Origin: Olivibacter sp. SDN3
Lineage (GTDB): Bacteria > Bacteroidota > Bacteroidia > Sphingobacteriales > Sphingobacteriaceae
Assembly: GCF_014334135.1 (NCBI RefSeq)
Contig: NZ_CP060497.1
Location: 3,224,001-3,288,000 of the forward strand
Length of the DNA: 64,000 nucleotides
Direction of reading: 5' to 3'
The first letter of the stretch is position 1. Each line of letters begins with the position of its first letter. Made by a program: the position numbers and the translations under genes. Below, in pieces: positions 7,510 through 15,636 of the stretch. The notes under the pieces are model-generated. The model saw nothing but the letters and a program-made list of their open reading frames with translations, searched no databases and had not been told where the DNA came from.

Positions 7510-8613
7510 TTAGTTGAAGACTTTTTTATCGGCTTTCAGATCGGAAGCCAACGATTCAAATCGATTTTTCCATTGGGGGTCATCGCTTTGTTTGATGCCC
7601 TCTTCCGCTGTTCTTATTGCCTCGTCTTTTTTACCTAGAAAGTAAAAGCCCATAACCATCCCCAGGTGAGCATAATCATCTTCTGGATGTAAATTCAGAT
7701 TACGCTTGAAGATGTCAAATGCTTGCTGATGTTCTTTCATTTTGTTTAGTCCACTTCCATACATCACCAGTTGCACAGAAGTGGCCATAGGGATGGCCTC
7801 TTTCATAAGCGAATCTGCCTCCACATTACGATCAAATTTTCTTAACAACCCAGCGTATGTAGACAACGTCTGAAAGTTGGACTCGCCAAAATAAGTATTG
7901 ATCGAACGCTCTGCCCAGCTTAAGGCTTCTTCAAGATTGACATTGTTGATCAAACAATAGTTTGCCGCCATTTGCATATTCTGCCAATATCGATAGAAAA
8001 TCCCCGAATTGAACTCCCTTCTAAAAGATTCGACCTGGATTTTGTGCAGATCGACAGTAATTTTGAACGGGACTTTTACTTTTTCCCATTGCAAAGAAAG
8101 GATAGCTGCGTTTTCAGTTTGCCGCTCAAATTCATATTTCAAGCGTTCTACCGTATAGGGTAAATGCTCAATAGGTACCTCGACCCTCAAGGCGTCATCT
8201 TTAGGATCGTAGTAAAAGCTGCCCCAGGCTGAATTCACCCTTGAAAAGATCAAAGTCGCTTGATCTGGCCCCATCGCAATGAAAAATCCGTATTTGCCTG
8301 CCGGAATGGCCTTGTCCTCGATAAAAACATCCGTGCTGAATGCTATCGTCGTGTTTTCATTTGCACCTGCTCGCCATGGCGCTGCTTTGCTGGTTCCATA
8401 GTGCAGATCCTCAAAACCATAATGAACCAAATTACCCCATATTTTGCCTTCTCGACCATTGACACCGGGTCTGGAATAATCTACCTTAACGTTAGTGATT
8501 CCTATGTTTTCACTGACGGAAGCCTTTTTGTTTCCGTCAGGAGGGAGGGTGATCTGTGCTTGACAGATAGTATGAATAAATGTAATCAGATAAATAAACC
8601 AGAAATTTTTCAT
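7510..8613 (-). CDS. DUF2911 domain-containing exported protein with TPR-like tail
   Basis: A 367-residue protein. A signal peptide occupies about 1-19 (ending TICQAQ). Residues about 22-190 form a DUF2911 domain (NVKVDYSRPGVNGREGKIWG, then APWRAGANENTTIAFSTDV and IPAGKYGFFIAM), a periplasmic or surface domain of unknown function common in Bacteroidota. Residues about 225-360 are helical repeats of TPR type (YAHLGMVMGFYFLGKKDEAI). The gene is divergent from a membrane-anchored regulator at 8830, which may control it; the 216-base shared intergenic region holds repeated GTTCAAT words. Confidence 0.85.
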   Translation of the reverse strand: MKNFWFIYLITFIHTICQAQITLPPDGNKKASVSENIGITNVKVDYSRPGVNGREGKIWGNLVHYGFEDLHYGTSKAAPWRAGANENTTIAFSTDVFIEDKAIPAGKYGFFIAMGPDQATLIFSRVNSAWGSFYYDPKDDALRVEVPIEHLPYTVERLKYEFERQTENAAILSLQWEKVKVPFKITVDLHKIQVESFRREFNSGIFYRYWQNMQMAANYCLINNVNLEEALSWAERSINTYFGESNFQTLSTYAGLLRKFDRNVEADSLMKEAIPMATSVQLVMYGSGLNKMKEHQQAFDIFKRNLNLHPEDDYAHLGMVMGFYFLGKKDEAIRTAEEGIKQSDDPQWKNRFESLASDLKADKKVFN

Positions 8614-8829
8614 GTTGCTTTAATTGTATTTTGATTATTAACTTTATATTAGGTTATTGTTGCAGATTTGCTATGCCAGAATTTTGCTATTTTTACTATA
8701 ATCAAGGTAACGAACCTAATAAAATGAAAGAGATGACTTGTAAGCACAGCTAATGTCGGGAAAAATGGCAGCACGTCACCGTTCAATCTTGATCAATAGA
8801 GGTTCAATTTTGTTCATATCAATAATTAC

Positions 8830-10146
8830 TTGAAAATAAACCAATTGACATTGCATGCAAAAAATAAGGAGCTCGCTATTTGCCTTAAATTAATCGAGCA
8901 GAAATTGGCCTGGGGAAGTGGCGAAGACTGGGCAACAGATGACTTTGAAAAACTGAGCGATCTCATTAGGGCAGAAACAAAAGTGCATTTGAGTGTGAGT
9001 ACTTTGAAACGCCTCTGGGGCCGGGTGAGGTATGAATCCACTCCAACACGCACCACATTAAACGCACTGACTTGTTTTCTAGGCTATCAAAACTGGCATG
9101 TGTTCAGGCAGCATATTCAGCAATCTACTGCCGAAATGTCTAACACGGAAGAAGAAGAAGACTCAATCCCAAAGTTAGAACGGGCCGAGTCTAGCGTTGC
9201 GAAATATCGATGGTGGATTGTATCGGTATCTGTGCTGGTCGCGTTGTTCGGTGCAACGCTATTTTTAGTTCAGTTTAGTCCGAAGAACCCAGCATCAAAG
9301 GAATTCAAATTCAGTAGTAAACCCGTTACCACCGGAATTCCCAATTCAGTCGTCTTCAGCTATGACGCTAAGGCAGCTGGTATCGAACCGGTTTACATCC
9401 AGCAATCTTGGGACTCAACACGCCGAGTTTCCGTTGATAAGAACGGAACTTACCATACGGCCATTTATTATGAACCGGGTTTTTATCAGGCTAAGCTCGT
9501 TGTTGGCAGTCAGATTATTAAAGAGCATCCATTGATTGTTCCCACAGAAGGCTGGCTGGCCACTATATCGACCGAAACTGTCCCTATTTATTTGGAGCAA
9601 AAAAGTTATTTAAGATCTGATGAACTTCACCTTCCTATTGATACGATTATATCTCAAGGCATAAAAATGCAGCCACAGGCACCAGTGATTAAATATTTCA
9701 ATGTGGGCAATTTTGAAGCGATCGGCCTCAATGATTTTTCATTTAGTACGCGAGTCAAAAACACGTATGGTGGAGGCAATTCAGCTTGCCAGTTTTCTTC
9801 GATTATACTTTTAACCGATGGTATGCCAATCAGCATCCCATTATCGCAAAAGGGCTGCGTTTCTGAGCTCAGTTTGCTAGACGGGGAACGGGTGATTTCG
9901 GGTAAAGAAAACGACCTGTCCTCCTTCGGAATTGCTACGGATGATTGGATAGAAGTTGCATGCAAAAGTAGTGCGGGCAAGATGATCGACTATTATATCA
10001 ACGGTGCGCTTGTATATCGTTCTGTTTTACCCGCACAGAAGCTTAAAATCCTCGGCTTAATCTATGCCTTTCGTGGTGCAGGTGCTATTAAAGAGGTGCA
10101 ACTGGCTGATTCAAAACGGGTTGTTTTTAAAGCGTTTCCTGCGTAG
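8830..10146 (+). CDS. membrane-anchored protein with N-terminal HTH-like domain and exported beta-sandwich
   Basis: A 438-residue protein that starts with TTG at 8830; no in-frame ATG exists nearby and the conserved N-terminus needs this start. Residues 1-95 form a helical domain common in Sphingobacteriaceae (STLKRLWGRV, then a block ending FLGYQNWHVF), which looks like a DNA-binding or signalling module. A single membrane segment follows at about 133-155. The outer part (about 170-438) contains a PKD-like beta-sandwich and a C-terminal concanavalin-like fold with DYYINGALVYRS. The layout of cytoplasmic HTH, membrane helix and outer sensor suggests a one-component transmembrane regulator. 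Ligand and targets are unknown. Confidence 0.7.
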   Translation: MKINQLTLHAKNKELAICLKLIEQKLAWGSGEDWATDDFEKLSDLIRAETKVHLSVSTLKRLWGRVRYESTPTRTTLNALTCFLGYQNWHVFRQHIQQSTAEMSNTEEEEDSIPKLERAESSVAKYRWWIVSVSVLVALFGATLFLVQFSPKNPASKEFKFSSKPVTTGIPNSVVFSYDAKAAGIEPVYIQQSWDSTRRVSVDKNGTYHTAIYYEPGFYQAKLVVGSQIIKEHPLIVPTEGWLATISTETVPIYLEQKSYLRSDELHLPIDTIISQGIKMQPQAPVIKYFNVGNFEAIGLNDFSFSTRVKNTYGGGNSACQFSSIILLTDGMPISIPLSQKGCVSELSLLDGERVISGKENDLSSFGIATDDWIEVACKSSAGKMIDYYINGALVYRSVLPAQKLKILGLIYAFRGAGAIKEVQLADSKRVVFKAFPA

Positions 10147-10505
10147 AAAGAAGCTTTATACGCGTTCATTTGACTTGGAGTCATCATATTCCTAAATCAA
10201 ATATGTTCGTCTATTTTTAATTTATAGAAAATACTCACTTTTTTATATGGATAAAACTATCATAAACTAATTATAAAGTCATGTTCCCTTTTCACTTTCA
10301 GGAGGTTGAGGAAATATCTGGACGTGTTTTCCGATCAGGGTAATAGGCTAATATATTATAAAGATATCGATATTAGATAGGGAATATGTACATTTAGAAA
10401 CCTGAAATCGAATGAGCGCAGGGTTATGATAACGGCATTTATCAATAGTCAAAAAACAGGTAGGTTCAGGCAAATTTATAACCCATAAACTTAAATAAGC
10501 ATAAT
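10147..10505 (+). other. 359-base intergenic region upstream of the GH2 gene
   Basis: AT-rich, with no promoter matching the Bacteroidota consensus that I could find. One plus-strand frame from about 10303 reads coherently but is broken by a stop near 10377 and ends near 10485 (FINSQKTGRFRQIYNP). It may be a decayed gene, but I recognise no family. Confidence 0.4.
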
Positions 10506-13343
10506 ATGATAATAGCTAATAAACATCTGCAATTTAACCTAATTTTATGCTTTTTGGTATTACTGTATGGCGTAACTTCATTGCATGCACAGGATGGACA
10601 AGGCTATCAACGGGTCTATTTGTCGGGTTACGATGCTGCCAATACCGTAAATTGGGATTTTATGATGAGCGAGGGACGTAGAAGTGATGAGTGGACAACC
10701 ATTCCCGTACCATCCAATTGGGAGTTGCAAGGTTTCGGTAATTATAATTACGGGCACGACCACGATAAGGAAGGAGCTACCTTGGGAAAAGAACACGGTC
10801 TTTATAAACACCATTTTCAAGTACCCCATTCGTGGAAAGGAAAATCCATCCATATAGTTTTTGATGGCGCTATGACAGATACCAAAGTAAGGATCAATGG
10901 GAAATCTGCTGGCGATTTACATCAAGGAGGATTTTACCGGTTCAAATACGATATCACCAATCTTTTGCACTATGGAAAGGAGAATCTGCTGGAAGTAGAT
11001 GTCGCTAAACATTCGGCTAATGAATCGGTCAACCAGGCAGAGCGGGAGGCTGATTTCTGGATTCTCGGGGGGATATTTCGACCAGTATATCTGGAAGTAC
11101 TTCCAGAACAACACTTTGAGCGCATCGCTATTGATGCCAAAGCAGATGGAGCTTTTACCGCGCAATTGTCAGTCAACCGGATGGAGCCAAATACTTCGTG
11201 CGTGGTCGAGCTTTACACGCTAGACGGTGAAAAAGTAGGTGGAACGCTGGCAGGTGAATTTAAAGCAGGTGAACCGGTCTTGACGTTGCATGGCGCATTC
11301 CGCGATATCAGACCATGGAATCCCGAAAAGCCCCAGTTATATACAGTCAAATTTTCCTTGATGCGAGATAACAGACGTTTATACGAAAAAGAGGAACGCA
11401 TCGGTTTCAGAACAGTGGAATTACGAAAAAACAATGGCTTTTACATAAATGGAAAAAAGGTGGTATTTAAGGGCGTGAACCGACATTCATTCTGGCCTGA
11501 AACCGGTAGGGCACTTAGCGAAGAAAATCACTTACAGGATATCAGACTTATCAAGGAGATGAACATGAACGCTGTTCGGATGTCACATTACCCACCGGAT
11601 GAACGGTTTTTGGAATTATGCGATTCCTTGGGATTGTTCGTTCTAGATGAGGTCACAGGGTGGCAGGCTGCTTACGATACTATTGTAGGTCCGAAGCTGA
11701 TTAGAGAAGCTGTCCTGAAAGACGAGAATCACCCAAGCGTCGTGATCTGGGACCATGGCAATGAAGGTGGTTGGGATTTTGCAAATGAAAAGTGGTTTCA
11801 TACCTATGATATACAGAAACGTCCGGTTATTTATCCATGGTTGCAACGTAACGGTGTAGACACCTACCATTATCCCAGTTATAACTACGGTATCCAGCGG
11901 CTTTCCAAGGGGCAAGATGTGTTCATGCCAACGGAGTTTATGCATGGCCTTTATGACGGAGGGCATGGTGCAGGACTCGATGATTTTTGGAGTAGTTACT
12001 CCACCAGTCCGTTGTTTGCTGGGGGCTTTTTATGGGTGTTCTCTGACGAAGCGATCGTGAGAACTGATAAAGGTAACATACTAGATAGTGATGGTAACCA
12101 CGCTCCTGACGGCATACTGGGACCCTACCGAGAGAAAGAAGGTAGTTTTTACACCATCAGGGAGATTTGGTCTCCCGTACAGGTGCATCCCTTGGTTATC
12201 GATAGTCTATTTGATGGTAAGTTATCGGTTAAAAACACCTACTTGTATACAAACCTTAATCAGTGTACTTTTTCTTGGAGTATCTGTACAATCGATGCTT
12301 GGTCGGATAGTAAAGTGCTTGATAGCGGCACTGTAATAGGACCCAATTTGCCTCCGGGCGAATCGGGAACAATAGCGTTAAATCTGCCAGCTGTTTTGGC
12401 ACACGCAGAGTTGCTGACGCTCACGGCGAAGAATGCTTTCGGAGAAGAAGTGTGCACCTGGAATTGGCCAATAAAAAGACCACAAACAGTAGCGGAGAAT
12501 ATGCTGGAGCGAATAAGGCAAACGGGCGACTTAAATGACGTTAACTTAAGCGAGAAAACCGAAGCGGTAACCGCCGGCGTTGGACCACTACATTTTGATT
12601 TCAATAAGAAAAATGGTTTTTTAGAAAAGGTTACCAATGCATATGGCGAGGTTTCCTTTCATGGAGGACCGTTAGCGGTAGGAACAGGAAAGGAAGCCGA
12701 CGAAGAAGTTCAGTGGAAAATAGATAACAATGGTGATTTTATTTTACAAGTAAAACGAAGCAAATACCCTGAATTGGTACAATGGAAACTCACCCAATCA
12801 GGTCTATTAAATTTAAAGGTATCTCCTTTAGCTGCAAGTGAAAATGAATTAGACTACTTGGGGGTTTCTTTTAATTACCCTGAGTCATTGGTAAGGGCTG
12901 TGCGCTGGTTTGGAAAAGGCCCCTACCGTGTTTGGAAAAATAGAATGAAGGGTGCACAGGTAGCCGTTTGGCAGAAGGATTATAATAATACCGTAACCGG
13001 AGAATCATACGATAGTCTCATCTATCCGGAATTCAAGGGTTACCATGCGGACCTCTATTGGATGGAATTGCAAACAGCAGAGACCCCTATTAGAATCTTT
13101 ACCGAAACTCCCGGTCTATTTTTCAGGTTGTTTACACCTCCGACTCCACGAGCAGTAGCTGGAGGTGTTGCACCGGCTTTTCCTGAAGGAGATATATCGT
13201 TTCTACATGAAATACCCGCAATAGGAACCAAATTCAAGAAAGCAGAAAAGATGGGACCATCGTCCCAAAAAGGAGAAATCGGTTCGCATAAAGGCGATGA
13301 ATCTTATCCAATTTCCTTATGGTTTGATTTCAGGGGAGAGTAG
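10506..13343 (+). CDS. glycoside hydrolase family 2 (beta-galactosidase-like), exported
   Basis: A 945-residue enzyme with a signal peptide (about 1-28, ending TSLHAQ). Domains in order are the GH2 sugar-binding jelly roll (about 35-200, VPSNWELQGFGNYNYG), an immunoglobulin-like sandwich (about 205-300), a TIM barrel (about 305-590, with NRHSFWPETGRAL and MNAVRMSHYPPDE), a further sandwich, and a C-terminal LacZ-type beta domain (about 690-930). The acid/base Glu420 is in HGNEGGW and the likely nucleophile Glu477 is in PTEFMHG. The last 40 residues are a Lys- and Ser-rich linker unlike the rest. It stands alone, with no Sus genes adjacent. The substrate cannot be fixed from sequence. Confidence 0.9.
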   Translation: MIIANKHLQFNLILCFLVLLYGVTSLHAQDGQGYQRVYLSGYDAANTVNWDFMMSEGRRSDEWTTIPVPSNWELQGFGNYNYGHDHDKEGATLGKEHGLYKHHFQVPHSWKGKSIHIVFDGAMTDTKVRINGKSAGDLHQGGFYRFKYDITNLLHYGKENLLEVDVAKHSANESVNQAEREADFWILGGIFRPVYLEVLPEQHFERIAIDAKADGAFTAQLSVNRMEPNTSCVVELYTLDGEKVGGTLAGEFKAGEPVLTLHGAFRDIRPWNPEKPQLYTVKFSLMRDNRRLYEKEERIGFRTVELRKNNGFYINGKKVVFKGVNRHSFWPETGRALSEENHLQDIRLIKEMNMNAVRMSHYPPDERFLELCDSLGLFVLDEVTGWQAAYDTIVGPKLIREAVLKDENHPSVVIWDHGNEGGWDFANEKWFHTYDIQKRPVIYPWLQRNGVDTYHYPSYNYGIQRLSKGQDVFMPTEFMHGLYDGGHGAGLDDFWSSYSTSPLFAGGFLWVFSDEAIVRTDKGNILDSDGNHAPDGILGPYREKEGSFYTIREIWSPVQVHPLVIDSLFDGKLSVKNTYLYTNLNQCTFSWSICTIDAWSDSKVLDSGTVIGPNLPPGESGTIALNLPAVLAHAELLTLTAKNAFGEEVCTWNWPIKRPQTVAENMLERIRQTGDLNDVNLSEKTEAVTAGVGPLHFDFNKKNGFLEKVTNAYGEVSFHGGPLAVGTGKEADEEVQWKIDNNGDFILQVKRSKYPELVQWKLTQSGLLNLKVSPLAASENELDYLGVSFNYPESLVRAVRWFGKGPYRVWKNRMKGAQVAVWQKDYNNTVTGESYDSLIYPEFKGYHADLYWMELQTAETPIRIFTETPGLFFRLFTPPTPRAVAGGVAPAFPEGDISFLHEIPAIGTKFKKAEKMGPSSQKGEIGSHKGDESYPISLWFDFRGE

Positions 13344-13413
13344 ATAATCGAAAAAGATGTACTTTACCCCTGAATACCATAACTTTGTGATCATCTTTTT
13401 ACAAATACTCGCC

Positions 13414-13464
13414 ATGCAAGACAAACTAAGAGCGCATATAGAGCAGATAGTACCACTTAGTTAA
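13414..13464 (+). pseudogene. possible Crp/Fnr-type regulator N-terminal stub
   Basis: ATG at 13414 opens a 16-codon frame reading MQDKLRAHIEQIVPLS, then TAA. This strongly recalls the opening residues of Bacteroidota Crp/Fnr regulators, in which the cyclic-nucleotide-binding domain would follow. No such domain follows in any frame. I read it as a decayed gene start; 16 residues is too short for certainty. Confidence 0.4.
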
Positions 13465-13702
13465 ATATCTATACAACTTCTTCAGCAGAACTATAGATAC
13501 ACTTTGATATTTTACAAGCTTGAACAACTAATTATGACATTAAGCAAGCGCTTACGGTGTTGAGAAGTGAAAAGTATTTTGAAACATTACATGTAGAACT
13601 TGAGGCTACCGTTGTGAAATAGTCAGCTAAAGCGTATAGGTTATAGATAGGTTGTATCACTGTAAAAGCTAATCAACCTTTTTGTATTTGACTCGTCATG
13701 TA
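13465..13702 (+). other. intergenic region with a short coherent frame
   Basis: After the Crp-like stub, one plus-strand frame from about 13530 to 13620 reads without a stop (including LRSEKYFETLHVELEATVVK) and ends in TAG. It lacks a start and matches no family I know. It may be the tail of the same or another lost gene. Confidence 0.3.
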
Positions 13703-14341
13703 TTAATACGCAATTGCAGGCTTTTTGTGTATGAAGTCGGTTGAATGAATTTGACTAATGACAAAGTTTGCCAGATCTTTTCTGCTGATCTTTCGGCCGC
13801 CGTTCGGACAATAGTTTTGTTGGATACGATAATTCCCTTTTTCTGATCCGTTGGTCAGGCGGCTTGGGCGAATGCACGTCCACGAGATGTCTGTAGTGTG
13901 CTCTAAAATATCCTCCCATTTCTGCATGTCTACGTAAATGTTCTTTAGTAAGGGTCTCACGATAAACCTGAGAAGAAAGTTATTATAATTAGGGTCATTC
14001 GGATCAAATGCAGCGGCAGTGAGCGTTATGAGACGTTTTATCTTCGCTTTCCGCATGGCAGAAAGGATAGCTTGTCCGCCTTTGGAGTAAATTTCTGTTT
14101 TGCTTCTTGATGTTCTGGGGCCCAAGGTCGAAATCACGACATCGCAATTGCCCAATTCTTCCTGATAGGATTCGGGGTCATAGACATTGCCTTTTACAAT
14201 ATGGAAATTACTGGAAATATCCGCAAATGCTAATGCGGAAGGATCCCTTGCTAATGCAGTCACCTGAAAGTTGTCTTCCAATAAGCTTAACAAAATTTCC
14301 TTGCCTGTTCCGCCCGTTGACCCAAATAGGAATATTTTCAT
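13703..14341 (-). CDS. NAD(P)-binding atypical short-chain reductase (NmrA-like)
   Basis: A 212-residue Rossmann-fold protein with the N-terminal dinucleotide motif GSTGGTGKEIL (GxxGxxG), an acidic-to-basic switch after strand 2 (ALARDPSAL) and the VVISTLGPRTS loop. The YxxxK of classical SDRs is absent, as expected for the atypical NmrA/BVR-B group that acts as NAD(P)H-dependent reductase or redox sensor. It overlaps the upstream MarR-type gene by four bases (14338-14341), so both belong to one operon. The regulator may respond to the redox signal or substrate handled by this protein. Confidence 0.85.
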   Translation of the reverse strand: MKIFLFGSTGGTGKEILLSLLEDNFQVTALARDPSALAFADISSNFHIVKGNVYDPESYQEELGNCDVVISTLGPRTSRSKTEIYSKGGQAILSAMRKAKIKRLITLTAAAFDPNDPNYNNFLLRFIVRPLLKNIYVDMQKWEDILEHTTDISWTCIRPSRLTNGSEKGNYRIQQNYCPNGGRKISRKDLANFVISQIHSTDFIHKKPAIAY

Positions 14342-14793
14342 GTTTTCGGTGTATTGTTTATGTAGGGTTGTATATTTTGCAACATCTGTTTGACCACCCG
14401 AATAGTCGTTACATAATCGGCTTGTGTAATGTCAGTAAAAGATTTTTCAAGAATTTCAGCTTGAACTGCTGATGCTTTTTTGAAGGCCTTCATACCCAAT
14501 TCAGTAAACTCGATTTGACCTTCATTCCCAATCAAAATAAATTTCTTGTTTTCAAAGTCCTTGATCCTATGGTTCAGTTCCGTTTCATCTGTAAAGTACT
14601 GCAGTAATTTTTTTACCTCTGCAACCGAAGTGTTTGGATGATTATTTAGAAAGGTAAGGGATTGCCAATCAATTCTATCAAATGAGCCATAAGGAGTCTC
14701 CCTGGTTAAGTTGGTAAATGCCATATCCAAATCCTTGATCCAAGCACCTATGGAGCCTTCCTGTTTCATTAATTCCTCAATATTATATTTCAT
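14338..14793 (-). CDS. MarR-family winged-helix regulator
   Basis: A 151-residue protein. Residues about 40-110 form a winged helix: IDWQSLTFLNNHPNTSVAEV, a recognition-helix region DETELNHRIKDFENKKFI, then the wing GNEGQIEFTELGMKAF. Terminal helices suit dimerisation. In the usual arrangement such a regulator represses its own operon, here with the NAD(P)-binding protein whose start it overlaps by four bases. The ligand is unknown. There is no conserved Cys that would suggest thiol sensing. Confidence 0.8.
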   Translation of the reverse strand: MKYNIEELMKQEGSIGAWIKDLDMAFTNLTRETPYGSFDRIDWQSLTFLNNHPNTSVAEVKKLLQYFTDETELNHRIKDFENKKFILIGNEGQIEFTELGMKAFKKASAVQAEILEKSFTDITQADYVTTIRVVKQMLQNIQPYINNTPKT

Positions 14794-14840
14794 CTTGGCG
14801 ATTTTTTACAAAAATTACAATGTTATAGACGGATGAAATC

Positions 14841-15206
14841 CTACTCATGGGAATGAATTTGTAAATGATTCCCGTTAGGGTCGCGAAAAGACGCATAAAA
14901 CCCATGTCCGCCGCCGATCTCGGTTTTTTTCAGGGTGACTGAACCTCCAGAAGCGTTAATTTTGTCCAGCGTCTGTCCAATGTCCGCTACATCCACAACG
15001 ATTTGCGGTCCGCATTTTTCTGCTGCCGGTTTCAGCGAAGTGTTAAGCCCACCGCCTGTGTTGGTATCACCGATTAAAAAAAACGCATAGCTGTTTTCGG
15101 TTACTATTTCAATCCTCCAATTAAATACTGTTGAGTAAAAAGAAATAGCTTTCGCCAAGTCTGGCGCCGGAATCTCAATATGGGTAATGGTATTATTCTG
15201 CTCCAT
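14841..15206 (-). CDS. VOC family (glyoxalase-like) protein
   Basis: About 121 residues when started at ATG 15206 (MEQNNTITHIEIPAPDL); an upstream in-frame start at 15269 adds 21 unrelated residues. The vicinal-oxygen-chelate fold is clear, with paired beta-alpha-beta-beta-beta modules: IEIPAPDLAKAISFYSTVFNW, then GGLNTSLKPA, and a second half ending GFYASFRDPNGNHLQIHSHE. Putative metal ligands are His in the first strand and Glu/His near the end. The specific reaction is unknown. It is separated by 47 bases from the MarR gene and could share its transcript. Confidence 0.85.
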   Translation of the reverse strand: MEQNNTITHIEIPAPDLAKAISFYSTVFNWRIEIVTENSYAFFLIGDTNTGGGLNTSLKPAAEKCGPQIVVDVADIGQTLDKINASGGSVTLKKTEIGGGHGFYASFRDPNGNHLQIHSHE

Positions 15207-15395
15207 CTTTATACTGCGCTTTCCCGAATTTACGTTTCTTTTTATATTTATCAAAGTGAACATGATCAAGCTATACTAGAGTTGCTGTCGAGGCAGTCGG
15301 GACTACGTAATTAACAAATATCTAAATTGCTAGGTAGTGTTTTAAGTTGCTTAGCTTAGCAGTTTATTCTGGAAACATAGTGAAATTAGCTGAAA

Positions 15396-15455
15396 TTATT
15401 CACTTCTCAAGCTGTCAGCCGGATTAGCTAACGCCGCCTTAACAGCGTTATCGTC
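15396..15455 (-). pseudogene. C-terminal remnant of an FtsX/MacB-type ABC permease
   Basis: On the minus strand the frame ends in AVKAALANPADSLRSE and a stop at 15396-15398. This is the signature C-terminus of Bacteroidota FtsX-type permeases; compare AIKAAIANPVKSLRNE at the end of the intact gene at 60841. Upstream of residue LDDN the frame meets a stop, and only scattered similarity is seen in other frames. The rest of the roughly 800-residue gene is gone. Bases 15207-15395 and 15456-15636 hold nothing else I can name. Confidence 0.7.
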
Positions 15456-15636
15456 TAGTTGTCAGTACCAAATTGGGCAAAAGCCAATTATGCCCGAGAA
15501 TATCCAATAGCGTTAAAAATGTTAAAATACTAGGTTCTGGTACTGGTCGGGTTTAATTTGCAATAAGATTGATCAACCTAATATATAAGGTCTGTCTATC
15601 GGAGCTATTACAACAACTATCGCTCACTAAGAAATT

